NCBI GenBank assembly: GCA_964476375.1
Contig: CAYYZW010000121.1
Coordinates: 1-12,395 of the forward strand
Source of the DNA: SAT2750 sp964476375
GTDB taxonomy: Bacteria; Planctomycetota; Planctomycetia; Pirellulales; Pirellulaceae
Direction of reading: 5' to 3'
DNA: 12,395 bases
Under the pieces are notes generated by a model. The model searched no databases and had not been told where the DNA came from. It was given only the letters and a program-made list of their open reading frames with translations. Shown here piece after piece: positions 5,469-12,395 of this stretch. The position numbers were made by a program, and so were the translations under genes. Numbering within the stretch: position 1 is the first letter of the stretch; the number at the start of each line of letters is the position of its first letter.

Positions 5469-8400
5469 ATGAGTTCCAGTGACCCCGCCAATAACCTGCT
5501 CTTCGCCTACCTGGCACTCCAGAACGGCTTGCTCCAGCGGGATCACTTCATCCTGGCCGTGAATGAGTGGCTGCAGGACAAGTCCCGGCCGATTGCAGAA
5601 ATTGCCCAGCAGCGGCAATGGCTCGACGAGCAGTCCTGTACTGTCATAGAACAGCTGATGAAAGTCCACCTTCGTTCCCACAATGGAAATGCAGAAGAGT
5701 CGATCGTGGCGATCCGGGCCTCGTTGCCGGCAGACCCGGAAATCGAGAACCTCAGCCTGCAGATCATTTCCGGCGATGGCCAGACCATCCTGCCGGACAG
5801 CCGTCCAGGATCCAGGGAGGATGCTCCAGGCGACCCGGCTGCCCCCGGCCTGCAGGCGACGATGCCGCCAAGCGATGCCGGCAAGGGTTCGGCACGGCCC
5901 TCCTCGGCCCAGGTCGAAGAGCACTACACGACGCTTCATACCGAGGGAGATTCGATCTTTGGCCGTTTTCGTATCCTGCGGCCGCATGCCCGCGGGGGAC
6001 TGGGACAGGTCCTGATCGCCCACGACGGCGAACTGAACCGGGAGGTTGCGGTCAAGGAGCTGCTCGAGCGTCATGTCGACAATGAAAACCTGATGGCCCG
6101 CTTCCGTACGGAAGCAGAGATCACCGGCCTTCTAGAGCATCCCGGCGTGGTCCCGGTCTACTCGGCCGGGGACTATCCCAACGGGAACCCCTACTACGTG
6201 ATGCGACTGATACGCGGACACGAGCTCCAAGAAGAGATCCGTGATTTTCATGACCGGCAGCCTGCCAGTGCCTACGTTGGCAACAGACGGGTCGATTTTA
6301 TCCAGCTGCTGCGGCGATTTGTCGATGTCTGTAACGCCATCGCCTTTGGCCACAGCCGGGGGATTATCCACCGGGATATCAAGCCGGCCAACGTGATGCT
6401 GGGCAAGTTTGGTGAGACCTTCGTGGTCGACTGGGGCCTGGCCAAGAGAATGTCCGATTCCGATACACCGGTGGATCCGAATGAACCGAAAATTGAACCG
6501 GCCTCGGGAAGTGGTTCCAATCCCACCACGATGGGCAGCACGGTGGGGACCCCCGCCTTCATGCCCCCGGAGCAGGCCGAGGGCCGGCTGGACGAGCTGG
6601 GGGCCACCAGCGACATCTACAGCCTGGGAGCCACGCTCTACTACCTTCTGACCCGCCATGCCCCGGTGAGTGGGGATCATGCCTCGGAGATCCTGGAAAA
6701 AGTCCGCAAGGGGGAAATCCGGCCTCCCAGGGACGTCAACCCGCATACCCCGGCTCCCCTGCAGTCGATCTGCCTGCATGCGATGGCACTGGCACCGGAG
6801 GACCGCTACCAGACTCCCCGGCAACTGGCTGACGATATCGAAAAATGGATCGCGGATGAACCGGTCAGCGTCCATGCCGAGTCACTTCCCCAGCGATGCG
6901 GCCGCTGGCTGCGGCGGCACCGCAGCCTGGCCCTGGCCAGCGCCGCCGCGCTACTGGTCATTGCCGTGATCTCCGTACTGGCGGCGGTTTCCATCAACCG
7001 GGCAAAAAACGAGGAAGCTCGGCAGCGGGAACTGGCCGAGGGATCAGAACGTGAAGCCTTGGCCGCCCGTGACCTTGCCGAGCAGCGCCGGATCGAGGCA
7101 CTGGAAAATTTTCGCCAGGCTCGCACTGCCGTGGATACCTCGCTGACCGGGATCAGTAAAGTCCTCAAGTACTACCCCGGCGTGCAGCCGATGCGCCAGG
7201 GGCTGCTGGAGAAAGCCGCGGCCGATTACGAGCGGTTTGCCTCCGAGAAAAGCGACGACCTGGAAATCCAGCTGGAACGCGGCCGGGCCTACCTGAGGCT
7301 GGGAGACATCCGCCGCAGCCTGAACCAGGCTGCCGAGGCAGAAATGGCGTACCAGCAGGCGGTCAGCGTGTTCAGCGAGCTCAAGACACAGAATCCCGGG
7401 GGACCTGACGCGTCACGGGAGCTGGCCATCGCCAATATCAAGCTAGGAGTTCTCTACGATGAACTGGGAAACCTTGACAGATCCAGCGAGATCTACCAGG
7501 AAACAACCAGGCAGCTCCGCGAGATGATAACACAATGGCCGGACGACGAGAGCCTGGTGAAAACCCTCGCCAGTGCGCTCTCCAACTCGGCCAACCTCCG
7601 TGTGAAAAGAGGTGAAAATCGTGAAGGCAGTGCCGAAGTCCTCGAATCCCTGGAACTCTTTAATCGCATCCAGTCCAGTTCCGCCCGCAATCCAGAACTG
7701 GCAATCGAGATATCTAATGCCCTGAACCTGGCAGGCATCATTCATTTCCAGGAAGGGCGAGTTCAAGAAGCGGGTGAAAAATTCCAGCGGGGTATTTTAC
7801 AATTTGACCAGCTCCTGGAAGCCGACCGGGAAAACCCGGATTACCTCCAGTCCCGGGCCGCACTGCTGATTTCCCTGGCGATCACAAGTAAAGAGCTGGG
7901 GGATACGAAAGCTGAACTGAAGTCCTACCAAGAAGCACTCGAAGCCTACCAGGTGCTGGTAACCGCCATTCCCGACCTGCCCGTCTTCCAGGAAAACCAG
8001 GCAATGACCCAGGCAGATCTTGGACAACTTTATTTTGAAATTCATGACCTGGAGGCTGCGACCACTCTCCTCCGTGAGTCAACGCGCCGCTTTACAGACC
8101 TTGTGCAGCTTGCCCCAGATATTGACCGGTTCCGGGAACAGCTGGGGGCAAGCTCCCAGATAATCGGCCGCTGCGAGCTTCACATGGGCCATCCTGAACA
8201 GGCCCGCGAGTCCACCGGTAAGGCTGTTGATATCCTTGACCAGCTGGCCGAGAAGAATCCAGACCAGGTCTTCTACAAGGAGCGACTGGCCATCGCCCGC
8301 CGGCACCTGGCCGATGTATCAGCTGCCGAGGGGAAGCCCGCGGATGCCCTGGCGCTGGTCGATGAGTCGATTGCCGAAATGGCCGGGCTGATTGATCTTA

Positions 8401-8948
8401 ACGGTGATATTCCCCAGTTTCGAAGCAACCACGCCGGCGCCCTGGCACGCAAGGGAGAACTGCTCGTCTCCCTTGACCGCGAGGAGGAGGCACGTGCCTG
8501 CTGGCAGGAGGCCAGCGAGCAGTGGGAACAGGTTCTCTCCAGCACTCCCACGCCCGACGAGCAATTCAAGCTGGCCCGGCTGATCGTCCATCACCCCCAA
8601 TTGCACGATGACACGTCACTGGAGAGGGCCCTGGAACTCGCCCGGGAGGCGGCACGGCAGGCTCCCTCCAACCCCCGCTACCAGAACCTGCTGGCTCATG
8701 CAGAGCTGCTCTCGGCCACACTGGGCACACTGGAGAATGCCGAACGCGCTCTGGCAGCAGCCGACCAGGCACGGCTAAAGCCAAGCGGACTGGACGACCT
8801 GGTCGCCTCGCTGATCGCCACAGCCCAGGATGACCAGCCGGCGGCCGAGGAGCACCGGGCCGCCGCTCGCAGCTGGTTTCAGGACCAGCAGCCGGGAAAT
8901 CCACGGATGAAATGGCTGCTGGAACAATTCCTGCCAGAATCGCCCTGA
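5469..8948 (+). CDS. Membrane-anchored Ser/Thr protein kinase with C-terminal TPR repeats
   Basis: This is a bacterial eukaryote-like kinase that phosphorylates Ser/Thr of unknown targets. Domains in order over 1159 residues: an N-terminal helical module (about 8-82) of a type I recall from planctomycete kinases; a low-complexity linker (about 105-150); the kinase domain (about 165-460); one membrane segment (about 486-508); a charged, helical, possibly coiled-coil stretch (510-555); then about nine TPR-like units of near 50 residues (about 600-1030) and further helices. Catalytic residues are intact: glycine-rich loop 'ARGGLGQV' (174-181), Lys196 in 'VAVKE', alpha-C Glu215, 'HRDIKPANVM' (Asp303, Asn308) and 'VDWGLAK' (Asp321), a DWG in place of the usual DFG. 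With the kinase in the cytoplasm, the TPR part lies outside the inner membrane and could be the sensor. No Shine-Dalgarno precedes the ATG. The sigma-factor remnant upstream may be its lost partner. Confidence 0.95.
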   Translation: MSSSDPANNLLFAYLALQNGLLQRDHFILAVNEWLQDKSRPIAEIAQQRQWLDEQSCTVIEQLMKVHLRSHNGNAEESIVAIRASLPADPEIENLSLQIISGDGQTILPDSRPGSREDAPGDPAAPGLQATMPPSDAGKGSARPSSAQVEEHYTTLHTEGDSIFGRFRILRPHARGGLGQVLIAHDGELNREVAVKELLERHVDNENLMARFRTEAEITGLLEHPGVVPVYSAGDYPNGNPYYVMRLIRGHELQEEIRDFHDRQPASAYVGNRRVDFIQLLRRFVDVCNAIAFGHSRGIIHRDIKPANVMLGKFGETFVVDWGLAKRMSDSDTPVDPNEPKIEPASGSGSNPTTMGSTVGTPAFMPPEQAEGRLDELGATSDIYSLGATLYYLLTRHAPVSGDHASEILEKVRKGEIRPPRDVNPHTPAPLQSICLHAMALAPEDRYQTPRQLADDIEKWIADEPVSVHAESLPQRCGRWLRRHRSLALASAAALLVIAVISVLAAVSINRAKNEEARQRELAEGSEREALAARDLAEQRRIEALENFRQARTAVDTSLTGISKVLKYYPGVQPMRQGLLEKAAADYERFASEKSDDLEIQLERGRAYLRLGDIRRSLNQAAEAEMAYQQAVSVFSELKTQNPGGPDASRELAIANIKLGVLYDELGNLDRSSEIYQETTRQLREMITQWPDDESLVKTLASALSNSANLRVKRGENREGSAEVLESLELFNRIQSSSARNPELAIEISNALNLAGIIHFQEGRVQEAGEKFQRGILQFDQLLEADRENPDYLQSRAALLISLAITSKELGDTKAELKSYQEALEAYQVLVTAIPDLPVFQENQAMTQADLGQLYFEIHDLEAATTLLRESTRRFTDLVQLAPDIDRFREQLGASSQIIGRCELHMGHPEQARESTGKAVDILDQLAEKNPDQVFYKERLAIARRHLADVSAAEGKPADALALVDESIAEMAGLIDLNGDIPQFRSNHAGALARKGELLVSLDREEEARACWQEASEQWEQVLSSTPTPDEQFKLARLIVHHPQLHDDTSLERALELAREAARQAPSNPRYQNLLAHAELLSATLGTLENAERALAAADQARLKPSGLDDLVASLIATAQDDQPAAEEHRAAARSWFQDQQPGNPRMKWLLEQFLPESP

Positions 8949-9063
8949 AATAAGCATTTTCCAGCTGTTTTAACCGATATTCTGAAGGTCAAGGCAGGGG
9001 CCTCCACTTACCGAAAATAACAGTAGTAACGGTTATAAGGGTTCTGTTCTGCCATGCGCATCC

Positions 9064-9070
9064 AGGGAGG
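9064..9070 (+). promoter_or_regulatory. Strong ribosome binding site of the TonB-dependent receptor gene
   Basis: GGGAGG-type sequence at 9064-9070 ends 6 bases before the ATG at 9077, an ideal spacing. It decides for that ATG over the out-of-frame ATGs at 9054 and 9072. It is the clearest Shine-Dalgarno in the window. Confidence 0.7.
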
Positions 9071-9076
9071 GATGGC

Positions 9077-11494
9077 ATGCAATGCCACCTTCAGATTGAT
9101 GCGCGGCTTTCCCGGTGGCTGTTCGCCGCCGTGCTTTTTTTCTGCATACTCCCCGGGGAGACTTCCGCCCAGGACGCAAAGAGCACGGACGTGGTCCGGG
9201 TGATCGGGGACATGCCAGAGATCCTGCTCCAGCCCGGACGGCTGGGGGTGACGATCCTGCTCCAGGACCAGCCACCGCTGATGCCCCGGCTGACATTCGA
9301 CCCCCGGGTGCAGACCCCGGCCGCCACCAACCAGTTCACCAGGGACTTCTTCTCCACCTACCAGGTTGGACGCAGCCTGCTTTCCAGTGAGTCCCGAAAG
9401 GGGCTCCGGCCAAGTACTGACGTGCTGCTCGGCATTGAGTCCAAGGCCCGGGCCACCACCGATAGCGGCGGCCTGATCGGCAAGTCTCCCTCGGTGATCG
9501 GCGTGGGCCTGCAGCGGCGAACACCGATCGTCAATGATCCCCGCCTGCGCGGCAGCCGGGTGGGGCGACTGGCCGCCTCCGGTTCCCACTGGGTACCAGC
9601 CCGGATCGACCTGGACACGGTGCTGAGCAAGATCGACTCGAGCGTGATCTCGGACATCGCCATCATCAAGGGCCCCTTCAGCTCGCTCTACGGCCCGGGA
9701 TTCCAGTTCATGGACGTGCAGCTGCTCGGCTCACCGCGATTCGAGGATGGCCCCTCGACCGCCGGCAGCACGATGATGGACTTCCGCTCCAACGGGAACC
9801 AGTGGCACGGCCGCCAGACGCTGCTGGGGGGCGACGCCGACTGGGGTTACCGCTTTGGTTACAGCCACCGTACCGGGAATGACTACGTGGCCGGAGACGG
9901 CACCCCGGTCGCCTCCGGTTACAACTCCCGCATGTTCGACTTTACCGTCGGCCGTGACCTGGACGACGAGAGCTCGATCGAGTTTACCTACCTGCGGCTG
10001 GACCAGACCGATGTGGAATTCCCCGGAATGGCCTTTGACATGGACTTCCTGGTCACCGATGGCTACGAGGTGACCTACGACACCACCGGCATGGACTGGA
10101 ACGACCGGCTGACGGTCGACGCCTGGTATAACCAGACGCGGTTTTCGGGTAACGCCCAGAGTGCTGCCAAGCGGCAGCAGTTTCCCCTCTTTCAGTTTTT
10201 CCAGTACGAGGGCTTTACCGACGTGAATGCCATGTCCAGCGGCTTCCGGGCCGCCTCGGAGTGGGAGCCCGAGGAGGACCACACGGTGACCGCCGGTGTG
10301 GATCTGCGTTACCTCCGCCAGGAACTCAACGAGATCGCCTCCGGGCGAATCGGCTTTAACGTCTTTACGGATGCGAACTCGCCGATTCCCAAATCCGACC
10401 AGGTCGACCCCGGATTTTTCGTCGAGGACCGGCGTGACCTGGAGAGCGGCTGGACCATCCGCAGCGGTGGCCGTGTCGACGTGGTCAACAGCGATATCAT
10501 TGACGACCCGGCCAAGCTTGACGCCCTTGGTTTACAGACTCCGCAGTCCTCTTTTGCCGATATCGTCGGCTCGGACGAGTATCACCAGAACTTCATGCTC
10601 TGGATGGGGTATATCACGGCCCAGCGCGAGCTGAGCGAGACCACCGGCCTGGACATCAGCTTCGGGTTTGCCCAGCAGAACCCCTCGCTGACCGAGCTCT
10701 ATGCCGCCGAGACCTTCCTGTTCCTGCTGCAGAATGGCCAGAACACCGCGACCGGCGACCCGCGGCTCAAGTCCGAGGACCGTTTCCAGCTGGACGTGGG
10801 GCTGAGCTGGGAGAAGGACAACTGGCGGGGCAAGGTGACCGGCTTTCACGCCTGGGTAAACGACTACATTACTTTTGAGAACATCGGCGCCTTTAACGGC
10901 CCGCCGCTGGGCCAGGTGGAACAGGTATCGCTCAAGTACGTCAACACGGACCTGGCCACGCTGGCCGGGGTGGAATTTTACGGCGAGTACGAGCTTCGCA
11001 AGGAGCTGACCATTTTCGGTAACCTGAGTTATGTCGAGGGAACCGACCGCAGCCGTAACGGTTCCTTTGCCACGCAGCCGTCCAGCCCGGGTAATCCCAG
11101 TGAGCAGGTGCCGGGGCTGCCGCGTGGTTTCTTTAGCGGCATCACCGGGGGCGACAGCGAACCACTCCCCTCGATCCTGCCACTGCAGAGCATTGTCGGC
11201 ATCCGTCTGAATGCCGGGGGGGAGCTGCCCAGGTGGGGGCTGGAACTCTCGGCCCGCCTGGTGGCCAGCCAGGACCGCGTGGCAGAGAGCCTGCTGGAAT
11301 CGCCGACCGAGGGCTTTACCACCTGGGACCTGCGGGCCTTTGTGCGAAAGCGTGACAACCTGACCTTCTGGCTGGGCGTGGACAACCTGACCGACCGCCA
11401 CTATCGCGAGCACCTCGATTTCCGCTCCCCCAGCGGCACATCCCTCTTCCAGCCCGGTGCCAGTTTCTATGTCGCCAGCGAGCTGACGTACTAG
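9077..11494 (+). CDS. TonB-dependent outer-membrane receptor
   Basis: This outer-membrane beta-barrel imports a scarce ligand (metal chelate, cofactor or oligosaccharide) using energy from TonB. The 805-residue protein begins with a signal peptide: Arg residues, the hydrophobic stretch 'WLFAAVLFFCILP' (14-26) and a likely cleavage after 'ETSA' (residue 31). A TonB-box-like 'TDVVRVIG' follows (37-44), then about 85 residues of unassigned linker. The plug covers about 130-225, with 'NDPRLRGSRVGRL' (153-165), 'ARIDLDTVLSKIDSSVI' (175-191) and 'IIKGPFSSLYGPG' (196-208). The rest is rich in alternating aromatic and polar residues as in barrels, with a receptor-like end 'LGVDNLTDRHYREH' and a final aromatic Tyr. 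The 128-base gap upstream has a TATAAG at 9034-9039 but no convincing -35 box and no obvious Fur or riboswitch motif. No transport partner lies nearby, so the ligand is unknown. It converges on the surface-protein gene 13 bases downstream. Confidence 0.92.
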   Translation: MQCHLQIDARLSRWLFAAVLFFCILPGETSAQDAKSTDVVRVIGDMPEILLQPGRLGVTILLQDQPPLMPRLTFDPRVQTPAATNQFTRDFFSTYQVGRSLLSSESRKGLRPSTDVLLGIESKARATTDSGGLIGKSPSVIGVGLQRRTPIVNDPRLRGSRVGRLAASGSHWVPARIDLDTVLSKIDSSVISDIAIIKGPFSSLYGPGFQFMDVQLLGSPRFEDGPSTAGSTMMDFRSNGNQWHGRQTLLGGDADWGYRFGYSHRTGNDYVAGDGTPVASGYNSRMFDFTVGRDLDDESSIEFTYLRLDQTDVEFPGMAFDMDFLVTDGYEVTYDTTGMDWNDRLTVDAWYNQTRFSGNAQSAAKRQQFPLFQFFQYEGFTDVNAMSSGFRAASEWEPEEDHTVTAGVDLRYLRQELNEIASGRIGFNVFTDANSPIPKSDQVDPGFFVEDRRDLESGWTIRSGGRVDVVNSDIIDDPAKLDALGLQTPQSSFADIVGSDEYHQNFMLWMGYITAQRELSETTGLDISFGFAQQNPSLTELYAAETFLFLLQNGQNTATGDPRLKSEDRFQLDVGLSWEKDNWRGKVTGFHAWVNDYITFENIGAFNGPPLGQVEQVSLKYVNTDLATLAGVEFYGEYELRKELTIFGNLSYVEGTDRSRNGSFATQPSSPGNPSEQVPGLPRGFFSGITGGDSEPLPSILPLQSIVGIRLNAGGELPRWGLELSARLVASQDRVAESLLESPTEGFTTWDLRAFVRKRDNLTFWLGVDNLTDRHYREHLDFRSPSGTSLFQPGASFYVASELTY

Positions 11495-11507
11495 CAGGGC
11501 GTGACCC

Positions 11508-12395
11508 TTACTGGATCAGATCCGCCAGCTCGTCCTCGAGCAGTGAGTCGAGGTCGTCCTCCAGCACCTGGTCCACCAGTTGGGGCTGGCTGGCAGAGCG
11601 CGAATCGAGCAGGTCCAGCACCGCGGCGGCCGGCTGCAGGCTGCGGCAGGCGTCGTCCAGCTGCTCAACGTGCGACTGGCCGGAAAGCACCGGCGATGGC
11701 GCCCCGGCCGCCGAGTCGGTACGCCACTGGCTGGTGGCGAGCGGCTGCCAGCGGCCGCTCAAGAAGGCTTCCCCCTCGGCTTCTCCCTCGCCCGACGGGG
11801 GATTATTGATCCAGTCAACAATCAGCTGGGCATCGTCCAGCGTCAGCTTGCTGTCCCAGTTCACATCGTAGAAGGGCTTGGTTAGCGGGCGAGGGCGGTC
11901 ATTGGGCAGATTCCGCTCCACCCCGAGGTGGAAGGCATCGATGATATAGAGGGCATCGACCGGGTGGATGCCGTTGTCCTCATCCACATCCCACCGGTTC
12001 TTGTAGTTGTACCAGGCATAGGAGGTATCGATGCTGATCGTCATCGTGGCCACGTTACTGTCGAGCGCTCCGTCATGGGCCTTGTAGGTAAAGCTGTCCG
12101 TGCGGTTGAACTTCTCGTCAGGCATGTAGGTAAAGCTGCCGTTACTGGCCAGCGACAGGTCGCCGTGGGTCACATCGGCAACCAGGCTAAAGGTAAGATC
12201 GTCCTCATCCACATCTTCCACGAATGCGGCCAGTCCGTTCTGGGCATTCCGGACCAGCTGCGTGTTATCCGGTGTCGTCAGGCTGCCGTCGTCCGCCACC
12301 GGGGCCGAGTTGGGTGCAATGACCGTGATCGCCACGGTGACCGTATTCGAGTCGCCACTGCCGTCATTCGCCTTGTAGGTAAAGCTGTCACTGGT
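11508..12395 (-). CDS. Surface protein with cadherin-like repeats and dockerin-like module, 5' end outside window
   Basis: This is the C-terminal 295 residues of what is probably a very large secreted or cell-surface protein; the frame is open to the right edge, so the start is not visible. Residues 1-26 are the end of one cadherin-like (tandem-95/Big_9 type) repeat; a full repeat follows (about 27-123) with 'PVADDGSL', 'DVDEDDLTFSLV', 'NGSFTYMPDEKF' and 'DSFTYKAHDG'. Next is a dockerin-like pair of calcium loops: 'DVDEDNGIHPVDALYIIDAF' (136-155) and 'DVNWDSKLTLDDAQLIVDWI' (177-196), each with acidic or Asn residues at positions 1, 3, 5 and 12. The tail of about 95 residues has an acidic 'GEGEAEGEA' linker and ends in 'LVDQVLEDDLDSLLEDEL' plus 'ADLIQ'. 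Such repeats bind calcium and mediate adhesion in other bacteria; its role here is inferred. It lies convergent to the receptor gene, with no terminator visible in the 13-base gap. Confidence 0.88.
   Translation of the reverse strand, partial: TSDSFTYKANDGSGDSNTVTVAITVIAPNSAPVADDGSLTTPDNTQLVRNAQNGLAAFVEDVDEDDLTFSLVADVTHGDLSLASNGSFTYMPDEKFNRTDSFTYKAHDGALDSNVATMTISIDTSYAWYNYKNRWDVDEDNGIHPVDALYIIDAFHLGVERNLPNDRPRPLTKPFYDVNWDSKLTLDDAQLIVDWINNPPSGEGEAEGEAFLSGRWQPLATSQWRTDSAAGAPSPVLSGQSHVEQLDDACRSLQPAAAVLDLLDSRSASQPQLVDQVLEDDLDSLLEDELADLIQ
12071..12098 (-). repeat. 28-base DNA repeat copy 1 within the cadherin-like repeats
   Basis: This matches 12362-12389 at 26 of 28 positions, with the final 20 bases identical. 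It codes for the 'DSFTYKA' and following 'DG' of the repeat end. The two copies are 291 bases (97 residues) apart, which sets the repeat length of the protein. Confidence 0.8.
12362..12389 (-). repeat. 28-base DNA repeat copy 2 within the cadherin-like repeats
   Basis: Partner of the copy at 12071-12098. It codes for the equivalent 'DSFTYKANDG' at the end of the preceding protein repeat and indicates that further repeats lie beyond the right edge. Confidence 0.8.

Noticed and set aside
3758..5491. A long minus-strand open frame of 577 codons antisense to the DUF1501 gene
   Set aside because: Most of it is a mirror of the well-supported DUF1501 coding sequence and reads as low-complexity antisense protein. 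Only the first part, beyond the DUF1501 stop, resembles a real family (the sigma-factor remnant), and that is listed alone.
9008..9039. Possible promoter TTACCG/TATAAG before the TonB-dependent receptor gene
   Set aside because: The -10-like hexamer is good, but the spacer would be 20 bases and the -35-like hexamer is poor. A TAAC-N-GTTA inverted repeat at 9027-9035 is too short to call an operator.
12333..12335. GTG as a start codon for the right-hand surface-protein gene
   Set aside because: The same frame stays open upstream to the edge of the window and codes for the end of another cadherin-like repeat, so this GTG is an internal valine.

Overview
The window looks like GC-rich chromosomal DNA from a member of the Planctomycetes (Planctomycetota). 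Four signs point there: a Tat-exported DUF1501 protein; a Ser/Thr protein kinase with the 'DWGLAK' activation-loop variant, one membrane span and a long TPR tail; a remnant of a PF07638-type ECF sigma factor; and a surface protein with cadherin-like repeats and a dockerin-like calcium-binding module. Lineage and functions are inferred from motifs and remembered family features; no database search was possible.

Layout, left to right. (1) Bases 1-2859, minus strand: a two-gene operon. An ACSF3/MatB-like acyl-CoA (probably malonyl-CoA) synthetase is followed after 8 bases by a sodium:solute symporter that runs off the left edge. The pair suggests uptake of a small carboxylate and its activation to a CoA thioester. 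(2) Bases 2984-3598, plus strand: an AlkA-like DNA glycosylase, divergent from the operon and followed by a possible terminator. (3) Bases 3680-5167: a DUF1501 gene behind a good sigma-70-like promoter that overlaps a perfect 8-bp-arm palindrome. (4) Bases 5168-5468: no intact gene, but a decayed ECF sigma-factor fragment on the minus strand. (5) Bases 5469-8948: a 1159-residue membrane Ser/Thr kinase with C-terminal TPRs. (6) Bases 9077-11494: a TonB-dependent outer-membrane receptor with a clear signal peptide and ribosome binding site. (7) Bases 11508-12395, minus strand: the 3' end of a large surface protein, convergent with the receptor gene.

Apart from the symporter/ligase pair, the genes look like independent units. 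The kinase and the sigma fragment may once have formed a signalling pair of the kind common in Planctomycetes; the sigma part is now broken. No mobile element, CRISPR array, tRNA or rRNA was seen. I did not find a convincing wholly new system. The strongest leads are the sigma-factor remnant next to the kinase, the palindrome-overlapped promoter of the DUF1501 gene, and the symporter/acyl-CoA synthetase pair.
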